Shown: piece by piece, positions 9,203 through 17,737 of the stretch
Layout: every line of letters starts with the position of its first letter
How positions within the stretch are numbered: the first letter of the stretch is position 1
DNA from: Variovorax sp. PAMC26660
Lineage (GTDB): Bacteria; Pseudomonadota; Gammaproteobacteria; Burkholderiales; Burkholderiaceae_C
Direction: 5' to 3'
DNA length: 64,000 nt
Assembly (NCBI RefSeq): GCF_014302995.1
Contig: NZ_CP060295.1
Span: 6,625,501 to 6,689,500, forward strand
Notes under the pieces: generated by a model
What the model saw: the letters and a program-made list of their open reading frames with translations, nothing else
The model's database searches: none
What the model was told of the DNA's origin: nothing
Made by a program: the position numbers and the translations under genes

Positions 9203-9223
9203 ATAGTTGAACATTTCAACTAT
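9203..9223. promoter_or_regulatory. Perfect palindrome, probable MarR-type operator
   Basis: ATAGTTGAA at 9203-9211 and TTCAACTAT at 9215-9223 are exact reverse complements with a 3-base spacer. The site lies 22 bases before the preferred ATG of the MarR-type gene. Size and shape suit a MarR dimer, so autoregulation is likely. Confidence 0.65.
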
Positions 9224-9245
9224 TGAAAATTTCTTCCATCTGGCC

Positions 9246-9782
9246 ATGCACGCACCGCTCCAACTCAAGACTGACTACATCAACGTTCTGCTCGACCTTG
9301 CTTCCTCGCGGACGCGGGATCGCGGCTCGCGCGTGTACGAGATCGAACTCGGCCTGTCGATCCGCGACGTGCGGCTGCTGCGGATGATCGGCGGCGCACC
9401 CGGCATCACGATGGGCCAACTGGTGCAGACCTGCGCCATCGAAAAAACGCTGGTCTCCAAGCTCGTGGCTTCGCTGGTGCAACGCGAGTTGGTGCAGCGC
9501 CAGATCGGCAACGAGGACGCCCGCCAGATCCACCTGTGCCTGACCCAGGCCGGCATCGACCTCGTGCTGCAGGCCGAGCCCATCGGGCGAGAGATGGAAG
9601 CCCGCTTTCTCGACTGCCTCAGCGCGGCCGAGGTCGGCACCCTGAGCCGCATCCTCCAAAAGATCATCGACGCGGAAGCCGGTTCGCGCGACATCTTCGA
9701 GTTCCTGCTGGCCCAACTGCGCGAAAGCAAATCTTCGGACTCCTCCACGCCACCTCCCTCTGACACCCCTCGAAAGAAGTAA
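9246..9782 (+). CDS. MarR-family transcriptional regulator
   Basis: This 178-residue winged-helix regulator has the MarR layout: a helical N-terminus, a recognition segment in ITMGQLVQTCAIEKTLVSKLVASL, shortened here as ITMGQLVQTC, a wing around NEDARQIHLCLTQAG, and a C-terminal dimer helix followed by a polar Ser/Pro tail. The ATG at 9246 is preferred. A TTG at 9207 in the same frame would place the start inside the palindromic operator. It sits directly upstream of a peptide-type ABC transporter and an amidase and probably controls them. The inducing ligand is unknown. Confidence 0.82.
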   Translation: MHAPLQLKTDYINVLLDLASSRTRDRGSRVYEIELGLSIRDVRLLRMIGGAPGITMGQLVQTCAIEKTLVSKLVASLVQRELVQRQIGNEDARQIHLCLTQAGIDLVLQAEPIGREMEARFLDCLSAAEVGTLSRILQKIIDAEAGSRDIFEFLLAQLRESKSSDSSTPPPSDTPRKK

Positions 9783-9788
9783 GGCTTC

Positions 9789-11372
9789 ATGGCAAATTCA
9801 CGCTCCCTGCGCCGCGCGTTCGCGGTCTCCCTGTCGGCGCTGGCGCTGACGCTCTGTGCCGCGGCCTCTGCGGACACCGTGCTGCGCACCGTGCCCTCGT
9901 CGGACCTGAAGATCCTCGACCCGATCTGGACCACGGCCAACATCACGCGCAACCACGGCTTCATGATCTACGACACCCTTTTCGGCATGGACGAAAAGGG
10001 TGTGATCAAGCCGCAGATGGTGGACAAGTACACCGCCAGCCCCGACAACAAGGTCTGGACCTTCACGCTGCGCCCGGGCTTGAAGTTCCATGACGGCGCG
10101 CCCGTCAGCTCGCAGGACGTGATCGCCTCGCTCGCTCGCTGGGCCAAGCGCGACACGCTCGGCCAGAAGATGTACGAGGTCATGGACAGCATCGCGGCGG
10201 AAGGTCCCAACACCTTCCGCATGAAGTTCAAGCAGCCCTTCGGCGTGGTGCTCGACGCGCTGGGCAAGCCCAATCCGCTGGTGCCGTTCATCATGCCCAA
10301 GCGCGTGGCCGACACGCCCGCCGACAAGCAGATCGACGAAATGATCGGCTCCGGCCCCTTCACGCTCGCCAAGGAAGACTTTCGCCCCGGCGACCGCGTG
10401 ATCTACCGCAAGAACGCCGCCTACGTGCCACGCAAGGAGGCCCCTTCGGGTCTTGCGGGCGGCAAGGTGGTGAACGTGGACCGCGTGGAATGGGTGCTGC
10501 TTCGCGACCCGCAGACGCAGGTGAATGCCTTGCTCAACGGCGAGGTCGACATGGTCGAGACCGTGCCTTCTTCCGGTTTCGCCGACATGCGCACCAACCC
10601 GAAGATCGAGCTGGTGGACGTGATGCCCGCGGGCCCTTTCACGGTGATCTACAACCACAAGGTCGCGCCTTTCAACAACCCGAAAGCGTTGAAGGCCGCC
10701 ATGCTCGCCATCAACCAGGAAGCCATGCTGCGCGCCCAGGCGACCTACCGCGACTTCTACAAGCCGTGCACGTCCATCTACCTGTGCGGCTCGATGTATG
10801 CGAGCGACAAGACGGGCTTCTTCACCGGCAAGCCGCAGTTCGAGGAAGCCAGGAAGCTGCTGAAGGAATCGGGCTATGACGGCAAGCCCGTGGTCATCCT
10901 GCTGCCGGGCGATGCACCGGCGCTGAACAAGCTGCCCGCCATCTACGGACAGTTGCTCAAGCAGGTGGGATTCAACGTGGACGTGCAGACCACCGACTGG
11001 GCCACGCTCGTGACGCGCCGCACCAAGAAAGACCTGCCGGAAAACGGCGGCTGGAACGCCTTCATCACGTTCTGGGGTGGCGTGGATGCCAGCAGCCCGA
11101 TCACCTACAGCCCGCTGACCGGCAATGGCGACCAGGGCTACTTCGGCTGGCCGGTCGATCCCGAGCTCGAAAAGCTGAAGTCGCGCTTCATCGAAACCGC
11201 CGACATCGCGCAGCGCAAGGACATCGCAACGCAGATCCAGCTTCGCGTGCTCGAAGGCGGCGTGATCGCCCCGCTGGGTGAAGGCAAGGCGCCCACCGCC
11301 GTGCGCCGTGGCGTGGTGAGCGGACTGCTGCCATCGCCCGCCGTTCTGTACTGGAACGTGCGCAAGAAGTAG
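9789..11372 (+). CDS. ABC transporter solute-binding protein, family 5 (peptide/nickel type)
   Basis: This 527-residue periplasmic binding protein has a clear signal peptide (MANSRSLRRAFAVSLSALA, cleavage near AAASA). The mature part shows the SBP_bac_5 pattern: DLKILDPIWTTANITRNHG, the NKVWTFTLRPGLKFHDGAPV segment around residue 90, and the IGSGPFTL segment near 190. It starts six bases after the MarR-type gene and heads a complete importer with two permeases and a double ATPase. Dipeptides, oligopeptides, opines or small amides are possible ligands; the linked amidase favours an amide. Confidence 0.9.
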   Translation: MANSRSLRRAFAVSLSALALTLCAAASADTVLRTVPSSDLKILDPIWTTANITRNHGFMIYDTLFGMDEKGVIKPQMVDKYTASPDNKVWTFTLRPGLKFHDGAPVSSQDVIASLARWAKRDTLGQKMYEVMDSIAAEGPNTFRMKFKQPFGVVLDALGKPNPLVPFIMPKRVADTPADKQIDEMIGSGPFTLAKEDFRPGDRVIYRKNAAYVPRKEAPSGLAGGKVVNVDRVEWVLLRDPQTQVNALLNGEVDMVETVPSSGFADMRTNPKIELVDVMPAGPFTVIYNHKVAPFNNPKALKAAMLAINQEAMLRAQATYRDFYKPCTSIYLCGSMYASDKTGFFTGKPQFEEARKLLKESGYDGKPVVILLPGDAPALNKLPAIYGQLLKQVGFNVDVQTTDWATLVTRRTKKDLPENGGWNAFITFWGGVDASSPITYSPLTGNGDQGYFGWPVDPELEKLKSRFIETADIAQRKDIATQIQLRVLEGGVIAPLGEGKAPTAVRRGVVSGLLPSPAVLYWNVRKK

Positions 11373-11407
11373 GCGAGCCCCCTCACCTCTTTCACCGAGG
11401 CGTTGGG

Positions 11408-11430
11408 CCGGTTGCACCCGTTGCAACCGG
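11408..11430 (+). other. Intercistronic hairpin after the binding-protein gene
   Basis: CCGGTTGCA at 11408-11416 pairs perfectly with TGCAACCGG at 11422-11430 around a 5-base loop. It lies in the 115-base gap between the binding protein and its permease, with no T-run after it. Such hairpins often protect the abundant binding-protein message while reducing downstream expression; that role is inferred. Confidence 0.5.
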
Positions 11431-11487
11431 TCGGGGATTTCCTTTGCCCGCGCCGGCAGTTCAACCGCTCGAACGAGACCTTCTCAC

Positions 11488-12429
11488 ATGCTCAACTTTC
11501 TGTTGCGACGCGGCCTGGCCACCGTGCCCGTGCTCCTGATCGTGGCCGTCATCGTCTTCCTGCTGCTGCGCATGACGCCCGGCGATCCGGCAGCGGCCAT
11601 CGCGGGCGACGCGGCCAGCGTGCAGGACATCGAGCGCATTCGCGCACAGCTCGGGCTGGACGCGCCGATCGTCAGCCAGTTCTTCGGATGGCTGGGTCAT
11701 GTGCTGCGCGGCGATCTGGGCTACTCCTTTTTCTACAAGATGAGCGTGACCGACCTGATCGGGCAGCGGCTGGAGCCCACGCTGTCTGTGGCCGCAGTGA
11801 CTGTCGTGCTCACCGTGCTGATCGCCGTGCCGCTGGGCGTGCTGGCGGCCTCGCGACGCGGCGGCGGGCTCGACCGCTTCATCATGAGCGCATCGGTCCT
11901 CGGCTTTTCCGTGCCGGTGTTCGTGGCGGGCTACCTGATGATCTGGCTGTTCTCCATGCAGCTGGGCTGGTTGCCGTCGCAGGGCTACAACCGCATTGCC
12001 GCAGGCGTCGGCCCGTGGCTGCGCAACCTGGTGCTGCCCTGCGTCACGCTGGCCGTGATGTATGCGGCACTGATCGCGCGGGTGACCCGTGCAGCGGTGT
12101 CCGAAGCACTGACCGAAGACTATGTGCGCACCGCGCGCGCCAAGGGCATTCCGGAGTGGCGCATGTTGACGCGCCATGCGCTCGCCAATGCGGCCGTGCC
12201 GATCGCCACCATCATCGGCCTGAGCGTGGCCGGCCTCATCGGTGGCGTGGTGGTGACCGAAACCATCTACGCCATACCGGGGCTGGGCCAACTGACGGTG
12301 GACGCGGTGCTCTCGCGCGACTACCCGCTCATCCAGGGCATCACCCTTTTCTTCTCGCTCGTCTACGTCGTCGTCAACCTGCTGGTAGACCTGAGCTACC
12401 TGCTGCTCGATCCGCGTATCCGCTACTGA
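11488..12429 (+). CDS. DppB-type ABC transporter permease
   Basis: This 313-residue inner-membrane permease has the DppB/OppB pattern: an N-terminal helix followed by RMTPGDPAAA, IRAQLGLDAPIV and a periplasmic loop, then five more helices. The ATPase coupling loop reads DYVRTARAKGIPEWRML, and the C-terminal SRDYPLIQGI segment is typical of the family. It pairs with the DppC-type permease that begins 34 bases downstream. Confidence 0.92.
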   Translation: MLNFLLRRGLATVPVLLIVAVIVFLLLRMTPGDPAAAIAGDAASVQDIERIRAQLGLDAPIVSQFFGWLGHVLRGDLGYSFFYKMSVTDLIGQRLEPTLSVAAVTVVLTVLIAVPLGVLAASRRGGGLDRFIMSASVLGFSVPVFVAGYLMIWLFSMQLGWLPSQGYNRIAAGVGPWLRNLVLPCVTLAVMYAALIARVTRAAVSEALTEDYVRTARAKGIPEWRMLTRHALANAAVPIATIIGLSVAGLIGGVVVTETIYAIPGLGQLTVDAVLSRDYPLIQGITLFFSLVYVVVNLLVDLSYLLLDPRIRY

Positions 12430-12463
12430 CGCGCACGGCCATTTTTTTTCGGAGACCTTTTCC

Positions 12464-13396
12464 ATGACTTCGATTTCCCTGCCGGTGGACACGACAGCGG
12501 CAACGCGCCGCCATCGCAAGCCCTCGCTGCTGCGTCGCGTCTTCTCGAACAGCGCCGTGCGTTTGGGCAGCGTGCTCCTGTGCCTGATGGTGGTGCTGGC
12601 GGTCGCGGCCCCGTGGCTCTACACCATCAACCCCAACGCCATGGACCCGGCCAACTCGCACCTGTCGCCGGGCGCGCATGCCGAATTCACGACGCTGGCC
12701 GGTGACAGCTTCGAGCGTTTCTTCCCGATGGGCACGGACAGCATGGGCCGCGACATCTGGAGCCGCACGGCCTACGGTGCGCGCATTTCGCTGTCGGTCG
12801 GCGTGGCGGTGGCGCTGGGCTCGATCGCGCTCGGGATGCTGGTGGGCATGGTCGCGGGCTACTTTCGCCGCTTCGACGGCGTGATCATGCGGGTGATGGA
12901 CGGGATGATGGCCATCCCCGGCATCCTCTTCGCCATCGTGCTCGTCGCGGTCTGGCGGCCCAGCCTGTGGACGGTGATCCTGGCCATCGTCGTTCCCGAA
13001 ACACCGCGTGTTGCGCGGCTGGTGCGCTCGGTCGTGCTGTCGGTTCGCGAAGAGCCGTATGTCGAGGCGGCCATTGCACTGGACACACCCGCCTGGAAGC
13101 TGATGCTGCGCCACATCCTTCCCAACACGGTGGCGCCGCTGATTGTTCAAGGCACCTTTGTCTGCGCTGCGGCGATGCTGGCGGAGGCGGTCATGTCGTT
13201 CCTGGGCATCGGCCTGCCCTCCGACGTGCCGACCTGGGGAAACATCATGTCCGAAGGCCGCGCGTATTTCACTTCGCATCCGTCGACCGTGCTGCTGCCC
13301 GGCGCCTTCCTCGCGCTCACGGTGCTGGCCGTGAACATGCTCGGCGACGGCCTGCGCGACGCGCTCGATCCGAAATTCAACAAGCGCGGGAGCTGA
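12464..13396 (+). CDS. DppC-type ABC transporter permease
   Basis: This 310-residue permease is the second half of the peptide-type pore. It has the family's GTDSMGRDIWSRTAYGARIS segment near residue 90, the coupling loop YVEAAIALDTPAWKLMLRH, and the ending NMLGDGLRDALDPK. A polar N-terminus of about 25 residues precedes the first membrane helix. An eight-base run of T lies in the gap before it, without an obvious hairpin. The ATPase gene follows after two bases. Confidence 0.92.
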   Translation: MTSISLPVDTTAATRRHRKPSLLRRVFSNSAVRLGSVLLCLMVVLAVAAPWLYTINPNAMDPANSHLSPGAHAEFTTLAGDSFERFFPMGTDSMGRDIWSRTAYGARISLSVGVAVALGSIALGMLVGMVAGYFRRFDGVIMRVMDGMMAIPGILFAIVLVAVWRPSLWTVILAIVVPETPRVARLVRSVVLSVREEPYVEAAIALDTPAWKLMLRHILPNTVAPLIVQGTFVCAAAMLAEAVMSFLGIGLPSDVPTWGNIMSEGRAYFTSHPSTVLLPGAFLALTVLAVNMLGDGLRDALDPKFNKRGS

Positions 13397-13398
13397 CC

Positions 13399-15042
13399 AT
13401 GGCACACACGCTTTCCGCCACACCCGCCGTCGAATCGCCATGCCTCGTGGTGCGCAATCTGAGCATCGACCTGCCCGAGGGCGCGGACCGGCCGCACGCC
13501 GTTCACGCCGTTTCTTTTGAAGTGATGCCCGGTCAGGTCGTCTGCCTGCTGGGCGAGTCGGGCTCCGGCAAATCAGTGATCGCCCAGGCGGTGATGGGGC
13601 TGCTGCCCGATTCGCTGGTGCCCTCGGGCGGAAGCATCGAGGTTCTGGGCGAGAACATCCTCACGGCCGACGCTGCGCACCTGCGTGCGTGGCGCGGCGC
13701 CCGCATGGCGATGGTGTTCCAGGAGCCCATGACGGCCCTGAACCCGGTGATGCGCTGCGGCATGCAGGTCGACGAAATGCTGGCCGAGCACACCGAACTC
13801 AACGCCGCCGAGCGCAAGCAAAAGGTGCTGGCCATCTTCGCGCGCGTCAAGCTGCCCGAGCCCGAACGCATCTACGACGCCTACCCCCACCAGCTCTCGG
13901 GTGGGCAGCGGCAGCGCATCGTGATTGCCATTGCGCTGATCCTGCGGCCCGCGCTGTTGATCTGCGACGAGCCGACCACCGCGCTGGACGTGACCACGCA
14001 GGCCGAGATCCTTTCGCTCATTCGCGAGATGCAGCAGGAGAACGGAACGGCGGTGCTGTTCATCACGCACGACTTCGGCGTGGTCGCGGACATCGCGGAC
14101 CATGTCGTGGTGCTGCAGCTCGGCCGCCAGATCGAAAGCGGACCGAAGGACGACGTGCTGCGCCGGCCGAAGGAGCCCTACACGCGCATGCTGCTCGATG
14201 CCGTGCCGCGCCTGGAGCCCGCACCGCGCCCGCCCGTCGCCAACGCTGCGCCGCTGCTCGACGCGCGCGGCGTGACCAAGACCTATCGCTCCGGCTCGTG
14301 GCCGGGCAAGCGCCGCACGGTGCATGCGGCGACCGATGTGTCGCTCAAGCTCCATGCCGGCGAAACCGTGGGCATCGTGGGTGAGTCCGGTTCGGGCAAG
14401 TCCACCGTCGCGCGCTGCATTGCACGGTTGATCGAGCCGACCAGTGGCGATGTGTGGGTGCCTCACATCGAGGCCCAGCACGCGCCGCGCGCACGGCTCT
14501 CGGCCTTCCGGCGCATGGTCCAGGTGGTGTTCCAGGACCCGAACCGCTCGCTGAATCCGCGCCGCACCGTCGGGCAGTCGATCATCGAAGGGCCGGTGAA
14601 CTTCGGTCTTTCTCCAGAGAAGGCCTGGAAGCGCGCCGAAGAACTGATGGACCTCGTGCGGCTGAAACCCGAGGTGCTGCACCGCTATCCGAGCGAGTTC
14701 TCCGGCGGCCAGCGGCAGCGCCTGTGCATTGCGCGCGCGCTGGCCTGCGAGCCCCAGGTGCTGATTGCCGACGAGGCCGTTTCGGCGCTCGACGTCTCGG
14801 TGCAGGACCAGATCCTCAAGCTGCTCGCGGAGATCCAGCAGCGCCTGTCCATCGGCATCCTCTTCATCACGCACGACCTGCGCGTGGCCAGCCAGATCTG
14901 CGACCGGCTGATCGTCATGCACAAGGGCCGCATCGTCGAGCAAGGCACGGCGCACGACGTGCTGCTGTCGCCGCAAGAGGCCTACACCCGTTCCCTGTTG
15001 GCAGCAGCCCCTGGTCAGGGCTACGCATTCGGTCAGGGCTGA
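13399..15042 (+). CDS. Fused double ABC ATPase (DppD-DppF type)
   Basis: This 547-residue protein carries two complete ATPase domains in one chain. Domain one (about 10-260) has [17 protein letters not shown] and [12 protein letters not shown]. Domain two (about 280-540) has [18 protein letters not shown] and LIADEAVSALDV. Each has its H-loop (FITHDFG, FITHDLR). It would energise the DppBC-type pore encoded just upstream. The second Walker B has Ala in place of the common Pro after the catalytic Glu, a frequent variant. The ATG at 13399 follows the permease stop by two bases. The open frame upstream of it is a shadow of the permease gene. Confidence 0.92.
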   Translation: MAHTLSATPAVESPCLVVRNLSIDLPEGADRPHAVHAVSFEVMPGQVVCLLGESGSGKSVIAQAVMGLLPDSLVPSGGSIEVLGENILTADAAHLRAWRGARMAMVFQEPMTALNPVMRCGMQVDEMLAEHTELNAAERKQKVLAIFARVKLPEPERIYDAYPHQLSGGQRQRIVIAIALILRPALLICDEPTTALDVTTQAEILSLIREMQQENGTAVLFITHDFGVVADIADHVVVLQLGRQIESGPKDDVLRRPKEPYTRMLLDAVPRLEPAPRPPVANAAPLLDARGVTKTYRSGSWPGKRRTVHAATDVSLKLHAGETVGIVGESGSGKSTVARCIARLIEPTSGDVWVPHIEAQHAPRARLSAFRRMVQVVFQDPNRSLNPRRTVGQSIIEGPVNFGLSPEKAWKRAEELMDLVRLKPEVLHRYPSEFSGGQRQRLCIARALACEPQVLIADEAVSALDVSVQDQILKLLAEIQQRLSIGILFITHDLRVASQICDRLIVMHKGRIVEQGTAHDVLLSPQEAYTRSLLAAAPGQGYAFGQG

Positions 15043-15101
15043 TGCGCGCGCACCAGTCCCCTGCCCCGATCAACATCTTCGACCCCCAAGAGCAACACAC
15101 C

Positions 15102-16487
15102 ATGGAAACACCCCTGTACGCACTCAGCGCCGTTCAACTGCTGGCGCACTATCGCGCCCGCACGCTCTCTCCCGTCGACGTGACGAAAGCTGTGCTGGCA
15201 CGCATCGAGCGTTGGGAGCCGAGCATCCACGCCACCTACGGGCTGGATGCCGAAGCCGCCTTGGCCTCGGCCAAGGCCTCCGAGGCACGATGGGCCCAAG
15301 GCGCGCCGCAAGGCGACCTCGACGGCGTGCCGGTCACGCTCAAGGAAAACATCGCCACGCGCGGCACGCCGTCTCCGATCGGCAGCGCCGCCACGGTGCT
15401 GTCGCCTGCCGCGGCGGACGCACCTGCTGCCGCGCGCCTGCGCGAAGCGGGCGTGGTCATCGTCACCAAGACCACGATGCCGGACTTCGGTTTTCTGGGC
15501 GCGGCGCCATCGAGCTTTCATGCGCTCACGCGCAACCCCTGGGACCTGAGCAAGAACACGGGCGGCTCCAGCTCCGGTGCCGGCGCTGCTGCCGCTGCGG
15601 GCTACGGCCCCTTGCACCTGGGCACCGACATCGGCGGTTCGGTGCGCATTCCCGCCAACTTCTGCGGCGTGTTCGGGCTCAAGCCCAGCCAGGGGCGCAT
15701 TCCGGTCGATCCACCGGCGGCAGCCCGCGTGATCGGCCCCATGACGCGCACGGTCGCCGACGCCGCGCTGCTGATGAAAGTCGTGTCACGCCCCGATCCG
15801 CGCGACTACATGAGCCTGCCGGCACAAGACATTGCATGGGAAAGCCTGAGCCGCGACGTGCGCGGCCTGCGCATCGGCCTGTGGACCGACACCACGGGCG
15901 GCTGGCCGATCGATCCCGAAGTGAAAGAAGCCGTGCTGGCTGCGGCACGCGTCTTCGAGCAGGCCGGCGCCATCGTGGAGCCGCTGCCCGACTGGACCAC
16001 GCTGGACATGCGCATGGGCATGGCGCATTTCTTCACCATGCGTTGCCGCGTCGACCTGGCGGCCATGCCGATCGAGCGCGCCAAGCTGGCGGCCGACTAC
16101 ATCCATGCCGCAGGCGAGTTCGCGGGTTCGCTCACGCCCGAAGAAACCTTCCGTGCCTTCACGCGCATGCAGGCGCTGCGCGCGGCGACCGTGGCCGCCA
16201 CGCAGCCCTACGACTACGTGCTGTCGCCCGTGTCGCCGGTGCTGCCGTTCGCGGCGGAAGCCATCAACAGCGGCCCCGAGAACCCGCTGAAGGACTCGCA
16301 CTTCACCTCGGTGTTCAACCAGTCGGAGCAGCCCGCGGCGTCGATCAACTGCGGCTACTCAAAGAGTGGCCTGCCCATCGGCCTGCAGATTGCAGGTCGC
16401 CGGTTCGACGACCTGGGTGTGCTGCAGATGGCTTCGTTCTACGAATCGGTGCGGCCGGCGCAGGCACAGTGGCCGGAGCCTGCGTGA
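15102..16487 (+). CDS. Amidase-signature family amidohydrolase
   Basis: This 461-residue hydrolase has the Ser-cisSer-Lys triad of the amidase signature family: Lys in PVTLKENIA, the Gly/Ser-rich loop GGSSSGAGAAAA with the bridging Ser, and the nucleophile in GTDIGGSVRIP. There is no signal peptide, so it acts in the cytoplasm, presumably on an amide imported by the adjoining transporter. It could also be read as a GatA-like protein, but no gatB or gatC is nearby and the context is catabolic. The start at 15102 is chosen for its family-like N-terminus. An in-frame ATG at 15042, overlapping the ATPase stop, would add 20 residues. Confidence 0.87.
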   Translation: METPLYALSAVQLLAHYRARTLSPVDVTKAVLARIERWEPSIHATYGLDAEAALASAKASEARWAQGAPQGDLDGVPVTLKENIATRGTPSPIGSAATVLSPAAADAPAAARLREAGVVIVTKTTMPDFGFLGAAPSSFHALTRNPWDLSKNTGGSSSGAGAAAAAGYGPLHLGTDIGGSVRIPANFCGVFGLKPSQGRIPVDPPAAARVIGPMTRTVADAALLMKVVSRPDPRDYMSLPAQDIAWESLSRDVRGLRIGLWTDTTGGWPIDPEVKEAVLAAARVFEQAGAIVEPLPDWTTLDMRMGMAHFFTMRCRVDLAAMPIERAKLAADYIHAAGEFAGSLTPEETFRAFTRMQALRAATVAATQPYDYVLSPVSPVLPFAAEAINSGPENPLKDSHFTSVFNQSEQPAASINCGYSKSGLPIGLQIAGRRFDDLGVLQMASFYESVRPAQAQWPEPA

Positions 16488-16497
16488 CGCTCGCCGG

Positions 16498-16836
16498 CTA
16501 ACGCATCGCCTTGTAGCGGTAGAGGCGAAAGCCGTCCTTCTGCATGAAGCTGATGGGTTCCCAGCCGCGCGCCAGCGCGCTGTCGGTGATCAGCGCCATC
16601 TGCAGGCCAAGGTAGTCCTGCAGGTTGTCGGCCACCGCGATCTCGAACTTCCGGAGGTCGCGGTCCAGCGCCTCGATCGCCGCGATGGCGGCCTCCACGT
16701 TGCCGAAGGGGCGCAGTGCATGCACCATCGGGCTGCTGCTGCGCGGCAGGCTGTGCGGCGCCACGGGCTCCGCCCCGAAGTTGACGATGGCGCCGCCCTC
16801 CATGCCATTCAGGCCGCCGATGCTCATCGATGTCAT
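16498..16836 (-). CDS. Unknown 112-residue protein (second of an overlapping pair)
   Basis: I do not recognise this protein. It has a Gly-rich N-terminus with several Met (MTSMSIGGLNGMEGG) and a Pro/Ser-rich stretch around residue 30. A helical middle reads NVEAAIAAIEALDRDLRKFE, and an aromatic, basic tail ends in FRLYRYKAMR. No signal peptide or membrane segment is seen. Its ATG overlaps the stop of the gene before it in an ATGA, so the two are co-translated and probably act together. It converges on the amidase gene with a 10-base gap and probably does not belong to that operon. Confidence 0.6.
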   Translation of the reverse strand: MTSMSIGGLNGMEGGAIVNFGAEPVAPHSLPRSSSPMVHALRPFGNVEAAIAAIEALDRDLRKFEIAVADNLQDYLGLQMALITDSALARGWEPISFMQKDGFRLYRYKAMR

Positions 16837-17039
16837 GCCATGAACCCGATGTCGCGCGGACAGGCGATGCCGCTGGGCGCCGTCATGCTGAAGTTCTTCA
16901 GGTTCGGCAGGATGCTGTTGAGTTGCGCATCGGGCACGCCCAACCAGCGCGCCAGCGTGGCGGCGTTCAAGGGCCGCGGCGCATCCTGCGCGGCTTCGTC
17001 GGCCACACATGCGCAGCCGGCTTCGATCTGTTCCACCAT
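16833..17039 (-). CDS. Unknown 68-residue protein with four cysteines or fewer (first of the pair)
   Basis: I do not recognise this small protein. The ATG at 17039 has a strong ribosome site (CAGGAGCGAGGAAC directly before it), which favours it over a longer frame. Three Cys are visible, two in GCACVAD and one in GIACPRDIG, around a helical centre (NAATLARWLGVPDAQLNSIL). The end (NLKNFSMTAPSGIACPRD) looks like an exposed tail. The coupling to the following unknown gene and a palindromic promoter region upstream suggest a two-gene unit with its own regulation. Confidence 0.6.
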   Translation of the reverse strand: MVEQIEAGCACVADEAAQDAPRPLNAATLARWLGVPDAQLNSILPNLKNFSMTAPSGIACPRDIGFMA

Positions 17040-17152
17040 GTTCCTCGCTCCTGCGGCGCTCCAACGCCGGTCGAGCTGTTCAAGGCAAGTGGCATGCCCT
17101 GCGGAAATCGCGTGGTGGGTGGCTTGAAAACAAGGCGAGTCAATCCACAAAT

Positions 17153-17178
17153 GTGACTTATTGTGACCTTTTGGTCAC
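17153..17178. promoter_or_regulatory. Three phased GTGAC half-sites upstream of the unknown gene pair
   Basis: GTGAC at 17153-17157, GTGACC at 17163-17168 and the inverse GGTCAC at 17173-17178 are spaced exactly 10 bases apart. The last two form a perfect palindrome with a TTTT spacer. They lie 114 bases upstream of the start at 17039 and also downstream of the gene ending at 17257. Of 217 bases between the genes (17040-17256) this is the only clear structure seen. A regulator binding on one face of the helix is inferred. Confidence 0.45.
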
Positions 17179-17256
17179 TTCCAGAAACAAAAATGGCATG
17201 CCAGAAAACTGGCGCGGTTCAGCAAGCCTTCAGCAGCGCACTGCCTGCGGAGAGGT

Positions 17257-17610
17257 TCAGTCGCGTTCGTCGTACCAGTCGTCGTTCGGCGGACGGTACG
17301 GATAGCCGGGGCCGTAATAGATGCGTCCTGGCGGTGGGCTGTAGATGGGTGCCGGGCGGTAGTACACCGGCGGTGGCGGCCGGTAGTAGACCGGCGGAGG
17401 GGGTTCGTAATAGATCGGAGCCGGGTACGAATAAACCGGCGGCGGCGCGTAGTACGGCGCCGGGTAGGCGCCGATGGCCAGGCCGGGCGTGCCGATTTCC
17501 ACCGACCAGCTTCCGCGCGCGCTGGCCGATCCCACGGCCAGCAAGGCGCCCGCTGCAATCGCGCCGATGGCAACCCATTTGAAAACAGAAGAATGATTTT
17601 TGAAGTTCAC
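17257..17610 (-). CDS. Exported Pro/Tyr-rich repeat protein
   Basis: This 117-residue protein has a signal peptide (MNFKNHSSVFKWVAIGAIAA, cleavage near SASA). It then has a low-complexity region dominated by Pro and Tyr in PPPVYYRP- and PAPIYYEP-like repeats (about residues 50-100), ending in an acidic tail DDWYDERD. The GTG at 17610 is preceded by TGGAG at good spacing. Similar Pro/Tyr-rich exported proteins of unknown function are common in betaproteobacteria. A surface or periplasmic structural role is only a guess. Confidence 0.7.
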   Translation of the reverse strand: MNFKNHSSVFKWVAIGAIAAGALLAVGSASARGSWSVEIGTPGLAIGAYPAPYYAPPPVYSYPAPIYYEPPPPVYYRPPPPVYYRPAPIYSPPPGRIYYGPGYPYRPPNDDWYDERD

Positions 17611-17737
17611 ATTGGCTCCAGGGCCAAGGGCGGACAGCGCCCATGTGGATACGCAACGCCCGATGCATGCATGCGGTGCACCCGCGGTGCTGTCGGGTGG
17701 TTGCCAAACGTCACCGGCAGCACGCGCCGCGAAAGGC

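Noticed and set aside
12434..12463. Eight-base T-run as a terminator between the two permeases
   Set aside because: No hairpin precedes it and the genes are plainly one operon.
15042..15101. ATG overlapping the ATPase stop as the amidase start
   Set aside because: The added 20 residues do not look like an amidase N-terminus; the ATG at 15102 gives the usual start. It remains possible.
17340..17440. Short repeats that could be taken for a CRISPR or tandem repeat array
   Set aside because: They encode PPPVYYRP-type repeats of the exported protein and lack equal-length spacers.
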